DNA from: Parasutterella excrementihominis YIT 11859 | GTDB lineage: Bacteria; Pseudomonadota; Gammaproteobacteria; Burkholderiales; Burkholderiaceae_F | Assembly (NCBI RefSeq): GCF_000205025.1 | Contig: NZ_GL883706.1 | Coordinates: 1 to 36,937 of the forward strand | DNA: 36,937 bases | Direction of reading: 5' to 3' | Shown here: positions 18,682-26,203 of the stretch, in pieces | How positions within the stretch are numbered: position 1 is the first letter of the stretch | How the letters are laid out: each line of letters begins with the position of its first letter | Position numbers and translations under genes: made by a program | Notes under the pieces: generated by a model | Told to the model about the DNA's origin: nothing | The model's input: only the letters and a program-made list of their open reading frames with translations | Databases searched by the model: none

Positions 18682-19281
18682 CTACTCAGAAAGGCTCTTA
18701 GGACTCAATTCACGCATCAGCAGACGATCCTCGATATGCTGAATAATCCGCGACTTCTCTTCGGTTGTTAAGTGGTCGAGGTTGTAGAGCGAAAGCATGA
18801 ACAAACCTTCTATGGCCAGAATGGCTGTAGCTGTATCCAAGGAATCAGGACCGCTGCCGCGGATTTTTTCAAACAGTTGACGGTACCAATTGTGAAGCGG
18901 TTCCATCAACTGAGGATCAAAAGATTGGACAGCAAAAACGGCCGCACCCCAAGTACGATTGGTCGCTGCGATGCCGTTAAATTTCTTATACCAATTAATA
19001 AAACCCAAGACCAGAGCTTGAGGATGGCCCTTAAACTTTTCGACTTCCGGGTATAGTTCCTGAGACAAATGCGCGACATAGCTATCCATCAAGGCAATAA
19101 TTAATTCCTTCTTCCCGGGGAAATGGTAGAGCAAACCGCCTTTGCTAATCCCTGCCTTTTCTGCAACGGCTTCCAGCGTCAGCTGGCCGACGCCCTTCTG
19201 TGCCGCTATTTCGCGAGCTACCTCTAAGATCAATTCTTTTGTCTTACTGCTTGTTTTTCTCGTCTGTTTTTTGGTTTCCAT
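18682..19281 (-). CDS. TetR/AcrR-family transcriptional regulator
   Basis: 199 residues. The N-terminal TetR helix-turn-helix spans about residues 14-60, with LTLEAVAEKAGISKGGLLYHFPGKKELIIAL. The ligand-binding half begins near residue 65 and resembles the TetR_C_37-like group of small-molecule sensors, though the ligand is unknown. It is divergent from the Tat flavoprotein operon across a 372-bp gap. That gap contains a clean TetR-style palindrome over a possible -10 box of the operon and another inverted repeat nearer its own start. Local repressor of the flavoprotein-cytochrome-lyase operon and possibly of itself is the natural inference. Confidence 0.9.
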   Translation of the reverse strand: METKKQTRKTSSKTKELILEVAREIAAQKGVGQLTLEAVAEKAGISKGGLLYHFPGKKELIIALMDSYVAHLSQELYPEVEKFKGHPQALVLGFINWYKKFNGIAATNRTWGAAVFAVQSFDPQLMEPLHNWYRQLFEKIRGSGPDSLDTATAILAIEGLFMLSLYNLDHLTTEEKSRIIQHIEDRLLMRELSPKSLSE

Positions 19282-19357
19282 TGCAAAATCTGCCTTGCAA
19301 AAATATTTAGTTTCGGACCATTGAAAGAAGAGGCGCCGTAACTCTAATCTTATTATA

Positions 19358-19387
19358 GTTTTACTTAACTGTTAGGTACAGTAAAAC
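19358..19387. promoter_or_regulatory. Inverted repeat near the tetR start, possible autoregulatory operator
   Basis: GTTTTACT at 19358-19365 is mirrored by AGTAAAAC at 19380-19387. Inside it, ACTGT (19368-19372) and ACAGT (19378-19382... approximate inner arm) form a shorter dyad. It lies 77-106 bp upstream of the tetR start codon. Binding is inferred from symmetry only. Confidence 0.45.
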
Positions 19388-19531
19388 AAGACAGTCAAAA
19401 AATTGTTTAAGCTTACTTTAAGAAATAGTTCTATTCTTCTTGATCTTTTTGTATGAAAAATACAGTCATCTTTACGTGATCAAGCCTCTCTTATATTCAG
19501 ATAAAAATAATTAACTTATTGTTTTATTTAT

Positions 19532-19553
19532 ATTTAAAATAGATATTTTAAAT
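19532..19553. promoter_or_regulatory. Perfect 9-bp inverted repeat in the divergent control region
   Basis: ATTTAAAAT (19532-19540) and ATTTTAAAT (19545-19553) flank AGAT. Its AT-rich arms could arise by chance in this region, or could be a regulator site upstream of the flavoprotein promoter. Confidence 0.35.
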
Positions 19554-19596
19554 TCTTAACATACAACATTTATTAGTACTTCTCCTAATTATTTAA

Positions 19597-19610
19597 ACCG
19601 TCTAGTCGGT
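19597..19610 (+). promoter_or_regulatory. Probable TetR operator overlapping the flavoprotein operon promoter
   Basis: ACCGTCTAGTCGGT is a near-perfect dyad (ACCG-T-CTAG-T-CGGT), a form typical of TetR-family operators. A TATAGT at 19610-19615 directly abuts it as a possible -10 box, 38 bp before the ATG. Bound repressor would block the promoter. The divergent tetR gene is the obvious candidate for its binder. Confidence 0.6.
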
Positions 19611-19653
19611 ATAGTATTTCTAATTGTTAAGACGTTGATCACATGGAAAACAA

Positions 19654-21177
19654 ATGAAACCCTTATCCTCATTCAGTCGTCGAAATTTCTTGAGAACACT
19701 AGCTGTGACCGGTCTGGCCTCCGGATCGGCGTTTGCAGCTCCCACCTCAGCAGCTCAGTCCTTCAATGAAGTCCACGACTTAGTTATCGTCGGCAGCGGT
19801 TTTGCCGGACTCTCCGCCGCTTACGCTGCTTTGAAAGACGGCGTCAAAGACATTCTGATCCTCGATAAGATGGAAGCCTTCGGCGGCAACTCTTGTCTCT
19901 GCGGCGGTCTTATGTCCGTACCCCTGAATCCTAAACAACAGAAACAAGGCATCAAAGATTCTGTCGAACTTATGGTCGCCGACATGACCAAAGCCGGCCG
20001 CGGATTCAACCATCCGGACCTTGCTAGAAAGTTTGCTGAAAACGCCGTCAATATCTGCCCGATGCTTGACGAATGCGGTGTTCAGCTCATGGATAAAGTT
20101 ATCCGTTTGGGCGGTCACAGTGCCCCACGCACCATGGTTCCTACAGCAGCTTCCGGCGGCGGAATCGTTGTTCCTATCCATAATTGGCTCAAGAAGAACG
20201 GCGTTCAGTTCCGTAATCGCTCTCAAGTCATTGACCTTCTGATGCAGGACAGCAAAGTTACAGGGGTACTGGTCAACTGTGATTACAACTGGAAAGACGG
20301 TACCTCTAAGAAAGGACAGAGAATCGGTTCCCGCGGCGGAATCGTAGTCGCCACAGGCGGCTGGGGCCAGGACAAAGATTTCATTAAAACCACTATGCCG
20401 GTTTACTCCCTTTTAGAGTGCACTTCACAGCCCGGCGCCACCGCCGAAATGCTCAAGGCATTATTGAAGTCCGGCTGCCTGCCCTCTATGCTCGATATGT
20501 ATCAATTAGGACCTTGGGCATCTCCTGACGAAAAGGGGGCCGGCCCCGGAAGCTTCTTCGCTGATTACGCTTTTGCGGAAGGCATGGCTGTCAATCCGAA
20601 GACCGGCCGCCGCTTCATGAATGAACTTGCCGACCGACGTACTCGCGCTGATGCCGAACTCAAGGTCTTAAGCGAAAGCACACCCGAAAAGATCAACTAT
20701 CCGATCGTTTTCTGCGGAGAAAAGACCACTGAACACGCAGAAGGTTTCAAAGCGGCTTATCGGGACAAAACGGTCTTCCGTTACGAAACACTGGCTGATC
20801 TTGCTAAAGCCTATGACATTCCGCTTAAAGCACTCCAGCAGCAGGTCGATGAGTACAACAAGATTGTTGCCGGCACTTTGAAAGATCCGTTTGCCAAACC
20901 TCTCGACGTCAAACAGCCGCTTAAAGCTCCGTTCTATGCCATGCGTCTGACACCGAAGCTTCACTATTGCATGGGCGGCATCGCCGTCAATCCGAGATCG
21001 GAAGTTCTTTCAACGGCAACGCTTGCGCCGATTCCCGGACTTTATGCCGCCGGTGAAGTGACCGGAGGCGTCCACGGTATGGACCGTCTCGGAGGATGCT
21101 CTTCCGTTGACTGCATGGTATTCGGATTGGAAGCCGGCCGAAACGCTGCCGCTTACCTCAAAGCACAGGGGAACTAA
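19654..21177 (+). CDS. Tat-exported fumarate-reductase-like flavoprotein (FAD_binding_2), non-fumarate substrate
   Basis: 507 residues. The Tat motif SRRNFL at residues 8-13 and an AFAA cleavage region near 26-29 predict folded export with FAD to the periplasm. The FAD motif IVGSGFAGLSAA spans 45-56. Compared with Shewanella flavocytochrome c fumarate reductase, the proton-donor Arg402 aligns with R328 (NELADR), His504 with H437 (KLHYCMGG) and Arg544 with R478 (GGVHGMDRLGG). The residue equivalent to His365, which holds the second carboxylate of fumarate, appears replaced in QLGPW (284-288). Substrate is therefore likely another alpha,beta-unsaturated acid. There is no heme or FMN domain; the next gene supplies a tetraheme cytochrome. 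First gene of the operon, with a weak ribosome site. Confidence 0.88.
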   Translation: MKPLSSFSRRNFLRTLAVTGLASGSAFAAPTSAAQSFNEVHDLVIVGSGFAGLSAAYAALKDGVKDILILDKMEAFGGNSCLCGGLMSVPLNPKQQKQGIKDSVELMVADMTKAGRGFNHPDLARKFAENAVNICPMLDECGVQLMDKVIRLGGHSAPRTMVPTAASGGGIVVPIHNWLKKNGVQFRNRSQVIDLLMQDSKVTGVLVNCDYNWKDGTSKKGQRIGSRGGIVVATGGWGQDKDFIKTTMPVYSLLECTSQPGATAEMLKALLKSGCLPSMLDMYQLGPWASPDEKGAGPGSFFADYAFAEGMAVNPKTGRRFMNELADRRTRADAELKVLSESTPEKINYPIVFCGEKTTEHAEGFKAAYRDKTVFRYETLADLAKAYDIPLKALQQQVDEYNKIVAGTLKDPFAKPLDVKQPLKAPFYAMRLTPKLHYCMGGIAVNPRSEVLSTATLAPIPGLYAAGEVTGGVHGMDRLGGCSSVDCMVFGLEAGRNAAAYLKAQGN

Positions 21178-21178
21178 C

Positions 21179-21532
21179 ATGAAAAAATTCTTTATTCCGC
21201 TCTTTGCCGCCCTGCTTTCTTGTTCTGCTTTCGCTGCCGACGCCCCGACTCTTGCCGGAATGCCGATGAAACACAGCATGGCAGCTCAAATGCAGTGCTC
21301 GACTTGTCACGACAACACGACTGAATTTACCAAGCCTTCCACTCAAAAGTGCGAAAGCTGCCACGGACCTATGGCACAAATTAAGACCAAGGCCAACCCG
21401 CAGGATAAGTATCCGCATCAGTCCGCTCACTACGGAAATACGGTTGATTGTGTCGTTTGCCACTCCGAACACAAAGCCAGTCAAGACTTATGCAGTAACT
21501 GTCATCAAACTCAGTGGACTAATTTCAGATAA
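21179..21532 (+). CDS. Periplasmic tetraheme cytochrome c (electron donor to the flavoprotein)
   Basis: 117 residues from ATG 21179, with AGGGGA just upstream; longer in-frame starts would overlap the flavoprotein. MKKFFIPLFAALLSCSAFA is a Sec signal. The Cys in it makes a lipoprotein possible but less likely. Four CxxCH heme-binding motifs lie at residues 40-44, 58-62, 91-95 and 105-109. Extra His at 32, 80, 84 and 98 could give bis-His ligation. Size and spacing match the tetraheme domain fused to Shewanella-type flavocytochrome c (cytochrome c3/NrfB-like class). The start is 1 bp after the flavoprotein stop, so the two likely act as a split flavocytochrome, with electrons coming from the quinol pool through a CymA-like donor not in this window. 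Confidence 0.93.
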   Translation: MKKFFIPLFAALLSCSAFAADAPTLAGMPMKHSMAAQMQCSTCHDNTTEFTKPSTQKCESCHGPMAQIKTKANPQDKYPHQSAHYGNTVDCVVCHSEHKASQDLCSNCHQTQWTNFR

Positions 21533-21561
21533 CCAAGCTTAGATCACCAAGGAGAACTCTT

Positions 21562-23214
21562 ATGAAAAAACCACTCGTCATCTCCATCCTTCTTGCCATC
21601 GCGCCCTTGTCTTTTGCCGCCACGCATAATCTTGACGGCCGTACACTGACCGTGGACGAACTTTGGGCCATTTCCGCTCCCGGCGAAAAAGTTGCCGTCA
21701 CACCCGAAGGCTGGGCAAGAATTAAGGCTTCTTACAAAGCTCCGATCGATGCTGCTACCGACGGCCGCGACATTTATGGTCTGACCGTTAACTACGGTGC
21801 TTTGAAAGATCAAAAGGTTGCCGGCGCCTCTGTTGAAGCCGAGCCGAACCGCAGCGCTTCTATTAAGTTCAACGAACGCCAGATGCGTATTCAGGCCGCC
21901 GGTCTGGAACCCTACTTCGATGACAGAATCTCCAAGATGGCTATGGTCATCCGTCTGAACCAGATGGCTGCCGGTTACACCGGTATGAGCGAGGCCGCTG
22001 CAAAAGCTTTCCAGGAATACATCAACAATGACGTTTGCCCGTTGATTCCTTCTCGCGGATCTGAAGGCGCAAACGACTTGAGCATGGCAACCCACATCGG
22101 CTTGGCTCTCATGGGCGAATGGGATGTGAGCTACCAAGGCAAACGCGTTCCTGCCGCTCAGGTTCGCAAAGAACTTAAACTTCAGCCCTATCATCCCTTC
22201 GGCATGGACGGCATCTCCATTCTGTCTAACAGCAACGTTGCTGAAGCTCAGTCCATCGCTGCCGTTAAGAAAGCAGAACACTATCTCGCTTTGAGTCCTG
22301 TTGTGATCGCTTCCAGTTTGGAAGCCTTAAACGGCAACGTATCTCCGTACCTCTGGCACACGGTTGAAACCAAAGGCTGGCCTCAGGGACACGAAGCCGC
22401 TGAAGCTGTCCTTGCTAACCTGAAGGGTTCTTACCTCTGGAAGAAAGACGCCAAGCGTTACCTCCAGGATCCTCTGAGCTTCAGATCTGCCGGTTATATC
22501 CTGGCTGCCGCGATGGAAGAACTCAACCAGACTAAAGGTCTTCTGAATACGGCCATCAACCACACCACCGACAACCCGATTGTCAATACCGAAGCCAAAA
22601 ACGACCGCTGGTACAGCAATGCCGAAGTCTTGGACGAAATGAGAGCCGGCAAGCCGACCGTTTATGTCAACTCCTGCTCCAACTTCGACAACACTCAGCT
22701 TGCCCTTCAGATGGAAAGCCTGACAAAGGCCCTCGGTCAAGTCATGCACATCTCTGCCTGGAGAACAACTCAGTTAGTTGATGACCACAGAACAGGTCTG
22801 CCGACATACCTTGTTGCTAAAGAAAACAAGGGCGGCGACGGATTTGCCAACATCGCTCAGTCCATGTCCGGCCTTTATGCCGACGGTATGGCTCTGACGA
22901 ACAGCGTCATCGGGTACGGTGTACCGACTTCCATCGGTATTGAAGAAACCTTCTCCAACCTTAACGCCACTGCCGATCGTCTTTCTAAGATGGCCGACGT
23001 CGGTTATGAAATCTACGCCTATGAAGTGCTCCACACCACACAGGCTATGGATATGAGAAAACAAGACGGCAAACAGATGGGTCAAGGCACAACAAAACTC
23101 TTGGACGGTTACAGAAAGGTTGTTCCGTTCGTCACAAAAGACAGAATCTTTACACCGGACATCAACAACGGTCTGAAGTTCCTCAAGTCCTATCAGATTC
23201 CTGCCAATAACTAA
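21562..23214 (+). CDS. Secreted aromatic-amino-acid-lyase (HAL/PAL) family protein lacking the MIO triad
   Basis: 550 residues with AAGGAGAA before ATG 21562. MKKPLVISILLAIAPLSFAA is a Sec signal, whereas known HAL/PAL enzymes are cytoplasmic. Family features against Pseudomonas HutH are Tyr53 as Y72 (IYGLTVNYG), Arg283 in QDPLSFR (R308) with Gln277 as Q302, F329 as F375 and Glu414 as E461. TTDNPIV at 335-341 and PTSIG at 455-459 are also typical. The MIO-forming Ala-Ser-Gly of GSVGASGDLAPL is instead GSEGANDLS (166-174), one residue shorter and without Ser-Gly. His83 appears as Q111 and Tyr280 as L305. It probably cannot make MIO, so the product is uncertain. It is the third gene of the flavoprotein-cytochrome operon, 29 bp after the cytochrome. 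Confidence 0.85.
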   Translation: MKKPLVISILLAIAPLSFAATHNLDGRTLTVDELWAISAPGEKVAVTPEGWARIKASYKAPIDAATDGRDIYGLTVNYGALKDQKVAGASVEAEPNRSASIKFNERQMRIQAAGLEPYFDDRISKMAMVIRLNQMAAGYTGMSEAAAKAFQEYINNDVCPLIPSRGSEGANDLSMATHIGLALMGEWDVSYQGKRVPAAQVRKELKLQPYHPFGMDGISILSNSNVAEAQSIAAVKKAEHYLALSPVVIASSLEALNGNVSPYLWHTVETKGWPQGHEAAEAVLANLKGSYLWKKDAKRYLQDPLSFRSAGYILAAAMEELNQTKGLLNTAINHTTDNPIVNTEAKNDRWYSNAEVLDEMRAGKPTVYVNSCSNFDNTQLALQMESLTKALGQVMHISAWRTTQLVDDHRTGLPTYLVAKENKGGDGFANIAQSMSGLYADGMALTNSVIGYGVPTSIGIEETFSNLNATADRLSKMADVGYEIYAYEVLHTTQAMDMRKQDGKQMGQGTTKLLDGYRKVVPFVTKDRIFTPDINNGLKFLKSYQIPANN

Positions 23215-23225
23215 TTAGCAGCATT

Positions 23226-23252
23226 CGGAGGTCCGAAAATTTCGGACTTCCG
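23226..23252 (+). other. Strong hairpin between lyase-like gene and porin
   Basis: CGGAGGTCCGAAA (23226-23238) pairs with TTTCGGACTTCCG (23240-23252) with one G-U pair. No T-tract follows, so it looks like an mRNA-stabilising or attenuating hairpin at the 3' end of the operon rather than a full terminator. Confidence 0.6.
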
Positions 23253-23364
23253 ACCAACCATCCAAGAAAATCTGCGAAATATTTATCCCCTTCCGGCTGA
23301 AGTTTTTCCTAGCATTCGCTGATCTTTCTTTTGAGCCAAACCCCCTTTTTAGAGTCATTCCAAA

Positions 23365-24420
23365 ATGATGAAGAGAATTCTTGTCTCTGCGATTATCGCA
23401 GCCGCGTCCATCAACGCATATGCAGAATCCAATGTTACGCTCTACGGTGTTATCGACCAGGCCGTAGCCGTTACAAAACACAAACACGAAGCCGCTAAAG
23501 TAAGAATTGACGACGGCATCTACGCCGGAAGCCGTTTCGGTATTAAAGGAACCGAAGACCTCGGCAACGGCAACTCCGTCGGATTTATCCTGGAACAAGG
23601 CTTTTACGCCGAGTCAGGTGATGCCGCTTTCGAAGGTAAAGCCTTCAGCCGTGAGTCCCTGCTTCAAGCTAAAGGCAAATGGGGCGAAGTCGCCTTCGGC
23701 CGAGCCGGCGGTCTTTCTTCAGACTGCGGAACATATACCATCCTTCACGGCTCAGCTCTTTGGACTTCATACTATACAGACGGCAACGTAGCCGGCGTCT
23801 TTGTGACTTCCGACAGAATGGATAACATGGTTATCTACAAGAGCCCGGAATTTGCAAACACAACCGTTACTGCAATGTATTCCAATGGTATCGGCGGAGA
23901 CGATCAGAAGTGGAGTCATAACGATCACTACTATGGCATCGGTTTGGATTTCAATAAAAACGAAACCGTCTTTAGTGTCATGGTCGAAATGTATGACAAC
24001 AAAGACCTGAAAGCCGACAAGACTTACCTTGTAACTTTAGGCGGTCAGCAGGGCTTCGGTGACTGGACATTCTGGGCCGGATATCAATATGCCAAAGACA
24101 GTCAGATGATGCCGGCTTGGAAAGCTGCCCCGACAGGTTTGAGCGCTTCCGGTGTGACACAGCATGCTGTAACTGCAGCTATCGGATACAAGGTTTTCGG
24201 GGGCGAATGGAAACTTCAAGGAAACTATGCCCACGGCAAAGTTAATGAAAACAACCAGAAGTACAACATCTATTCTATCGGAACCGTCTACGAATATCCT
24301 CTGAGCATGAGAACGCAGCTCTATGCTTATGCAGGATACGGCAAAGCCAACAAATATCTTAAGAATGACGGAGACTTCAACTCCTGGACCGCTTGTTTAG
24401 GTATCAGCCACAGCTTCTAA
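23365..24420 (+). CDS. General porin (Gram-negative porin, Neisseria/Burkholderia type)
   Basis: 351 residues. MMKRILVSAIIAAASINAYA is a Sec signal peptide. The mature start ESNVTLYGVIDQAV and the SRFGIKGTEDLGNGNSVGFILEQGF segment are typical of the betaproteobacterial trimeric porin family. Alternating strands end in LGISHSF, with the C-terminal Phe that BamA recognises. It lies 150 bp after the lyase-like gene and before a strong terminator, so it may be co-expressed with the operon or have its own promoter. A dedicated uptake role is inferred only from position. No strong ribosome site; ATG 23368 is an alternative start. Confidence 0.92.
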   Translation: MMKRILVSAIIAAASINAYAESNVTLYGVIDQAVAVTKHKHEAAKVRIDDGIYAGSRFGIKGTEDLGNGNSVGFILEQGFYAESGDAAFEGKAFSRESLLQAKGKWGEVAFGRAGGLSSDCGTYTILHGSALWTSYYTDGNVAGVFVTSDRMDNMVIYKSPEFANTTVTAMYSNGIGGDDQKWSHNDHYYGIGLDFNKNETVFSVMVEMYDNKDLKADKTYLVTLGGQQGFGDWTFWAGYQYAKDSQMMPAWKAAPTGLSASGVTQHAVTAAIGYKVFGGEWKLQGNYAHGKVNENNQKYNIYSIGTVYEYPLSMRTQLYAYAGYGKANKYLKNDGDFNSWTACLGISHSF

Positions 24421-24441
24421 ACAGAATCTTCTTCCTTGAAG

Positions 24442-24472
24442 GCCGGCTCGGTGTTCACCGTGCCGGCTTTTT
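24442..24472 (+). terminator. Rho-independent terminator after the porin
   Basis: GCCGGC-TC-GGTG pairs with CACC-GT-GCCGGC across 24442-24467, followed by TTTTT (24468-24472). Strong stem, close after the porin stop. Confidence 0.9.
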
Positions 24473-24553
24473 CTGCTTCTCTGGTTTGGTAGAGAGAATG
24501 CTCCTATTTTGTTTGAAAGAGACTGATTGCCGAGATACAAACTGGAATTCAAC

Positions 24554-24581
24554 ATTAATCTATCTTAAAATAAAGATTAAT
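24554..24581 (+). promoter_or_regulatory. Candidate HipB operator upstream of the hip module
   Basis: ATTAATCT (24554-24561) and AGATTAAT (24574-24581) form a perfect 8-bp inverted repeat with a 12-base spacer, 33-60 bp before hipB. A related half, AGATTGAT, lies at 24601-24608. A TATATT/TATTAT between them could be the -10 box. HipB-type autoregulation would fit. Binding is inferred. Confidence 0.5.
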
Positions 24582-24613
24582 TAAACTTATGTATATTATT
24601 AGATTGATTAGAC

Positions 24614-24934
24614 ATGCCTAAAAACACCATGGGAACCAAGCTCCCGCGAAAGTTAGAACAAAAAATGGCAATCGTCGGAGAACAAATAAAACTTGCTCGG
24701 TTAAGGCGCGACCTTTCAATTGCTCAAGTAGCTGAGCGTGCCACTTGTTCTCCGTTGACAATCAATCGAATTGAAAAAGGATCTCCCACTGTCTCAATCG
24801 GGATTTACCTCCGTGTCCTCTATGCGCTGCAACTCGATGACGATATTTTGCTGTTAGCCAAGGAGGATGTCCTCGGACGTACACTGCAGGACCTCAGCCT
24901 CAAACACCGCAAACGGGCTTCTAAGAAAGGATAA
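24614..24934 (+). CDS. hipB: HipB-like XRE-family antitoxin
   Basis: 106 residues. The helix-turn-helix spans about residues 20-75, with IVGEQIKLARLRRDLSIAQVAERATCSPLTINRIEKGSPTVSIGIYLRVLYAL. A basic C-terminal tail follows (LKHRKRASKKG). Gene order HTH-then-HipA with a 3-bp gap is the classical hipBA arrangement, in which HipB neutralises the kinase and represses the operon. The start has no clear ribosome site and the likely promoter is very close, so the leader may be very short. Confidence 0.88.
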   Translation: MPKNTMGTKLPRKLEQKMAIVGEQIKLARLRRDLSIAQVAERATCSPLTINRIEKGSPTVSIGIYLRVLYALQLDDDILLLAKEDVLGRTLQDLSLKHRKRASKKG

Positions 24935-24937
24935 GTC

Positions 24938-26191
24938 ATGAACAAGCTTTATGTTTATGGAGACTTCGACTGGCTCGAGCGACCTGAACTCATCGGAGAG
25001 TTGTCCTTTGAATCGATTCGGGGCAACGCGACTTACGGTTTCAGTTACTCAAAGGAGTGGCTATCTGCCCATCCGAACGTCTTTTTGAGCGAAGACCTAC
25101 AAAACTTTCCGGGTATCCAATACACCCAGCCTCAAAAAGACATTTTTTCGTGTTTTTCTGATGCTTTGCCTGATCGCTGGGGAAGAACTCTTTTGCTCCG
25201 AAGAGAACAACTAAAGGCAGCAGAAGAAAAGAGAGCAGTTCGGCGGCTGACATCTTTTGATCTGCTGAAAGGCATAGACGACGCATCTCGCATGGGAAGC
25301 TTCAGGTTTGCCGAAGCCCCTGGCGGCGACTTCATTAATTGCGAAACGGATTTTCGAGTACCTCCTTTCACAAAAATTAATGAATTGATGTTGGCAGCGC
25401 ACGAAATAGAGGCCAGCGAAGCAAAGAACATTTTGCCAAATGAAAGGTGGATCGATCAATTAATCCATCCTGGCACTTCTCTAGGTGGTGCTCGTCCAAA
25501 AGCTTCCGTTCTAGATGAGGACGGAAAGTTAACCGTTGCCAAATTCCCATCTCGGAAAGATAACCATGATGTCGCTCAGTGGGAGCATTTTTCCCACTAT
25601 TTAGCAAAAAAAGCCGGAATTAATGCTGCGGCGACAAGAACCGTTTCTGCTGGCAGTTTCCACTTACTTTTGTCGAGGCGGTTTGATAGAACCAATGACG
25701 GAAAGCGAATACATTTTGCCTCTGCTCTGACACTGCTCGGGTTGAACGATGGTGATAATGCTTCATCCGGCTACGGCTACCTCGACATCGTTGATTTCAT
25801 TATTCAGCACGGCAGCAACATTGAACGGAATCTTGAAGAACTTTATCGCCGCGTGGCCTTTTACATCCTCATCGGCAACTCGGACGACCATTTCCGCAAT
25901 CACGGCTTTCTGCTTACTGAGAAAGGCTGGGAGCTTTCTCCTGCCTACGACATCAATCCAACAACATCCGAACAGCAAAGTCTGTTGATTAATCGTTTCA
26001 CGAATGAAGCCAATTTAGAGCTTTTGTTAGATGCTGCTTCTGACTTTATGCTTGCGGAACACACTGCAAAAAGCATTATCGGCAATGTAAAGACAGCCGT
26101 GGCTTCATGGCGCACCGAAGCAAAAAGATTCTCTCTCCCTCAGCGAGATATCGATACTTTCGGACCGCGAATCGACAAGTGGCTGAGATAG
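24938..26191 (+). CDS. hipA: HipA-family serine/threonine kinase toxin
   Basis: 417 residues, near the usual length (E. coli HipA 440). The N-terminal subdomain (about 1-110) precedes the kinase core. Gly-rich TSLGGARPKAS at 180-190 holds candidate autophosphorylation residues. K202 is in VAKFPS. The catalytic NSDDHFRNHG at 314-323 has D316 and H318, and the metal-binding SPAYDINP has D338. E. coli HipA phosphorylates glutamyl-tRNA synthetase and triggers dormancy. Some homologues target other synthetases, so the target here is unknown. AAAGGA lies 6 bp before the ATG. All key residues look intact. Confidence 0.9.
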   Translation: MNKLYVYGDFDWLERPELIGELSFESIRGNATYGFSYSKEWLSAHPNVFLSEDLQNFPGIQYTQPQKDIFSCFSDALPDRWGRTLLLRREQLKAAEEKRAVRRLTSFDLLKGIDDASRMGSFRFAEAPGGDFINCETDFRVPPFTKINELMLAAHEIEASEAKNILPNERWIDQLIHPGTSLGGARPKASVLDEDGKLTVAKFPSRKDNHDVAQWEHFSHYLAKKAGINAAATRTVSAGSFHLLLSRRFDRTNDGKRIHFASALTLLGLNDGDNASSGYGYLDIVDFIIQHGSNIERNLEELYRRVAFYILIGNSDDHFRNHGFLLTEKGWELSPAYDINPTTSEQQSLLINRFTNEANLELLLDAASDFMLAEHTAKSIIGNVKTAVASWRTEAKRFSLPQRDIDTFGPRIDKWLR

Positions 26192-26203
26192 GAGAATTAA
26201 CGT

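Larger units (their letters stand above)
19282..19653. other. Divergent AT-rich control region between tetR and the flavoprotein operon
   Basis: 372 bp, strongly AT-rich, no gene seen. It contains three inverted repeats, listed separately at 19358-19387, 19532-19553 and 19597-19610, and must hold both promoters. Confidence 0.75.

Noticed and set aside
19632-19645. FNR box before the Tat flavoprotein (TTGATCACATGGAA)
   Set aside because: Only the left half matches the consensus.
21107-21178. Upstream extension of the cytochrome c start
   Set aside because: It would overlap the flavoprotein gene and hide the signal peptide; ATG 21179 has a good ribosome site.
22063-22086. A sequencing frameshift hiding an Ala-Ser-Gly triad
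   Set aside because: The frame is open on both sides with conserved flanks (CPLIPSRGSEG and THIGLALMGEW) in the same phase, so one codon is cleanly missing and the residues differ; a single-base error would not restore ASG.
21544-22281. 245-residue minus-strand frame opposite the lyase-like gene
   Set aside because: Shadow frame; the sense frame has a signal peptide, ribosome site and conserved family motifs.
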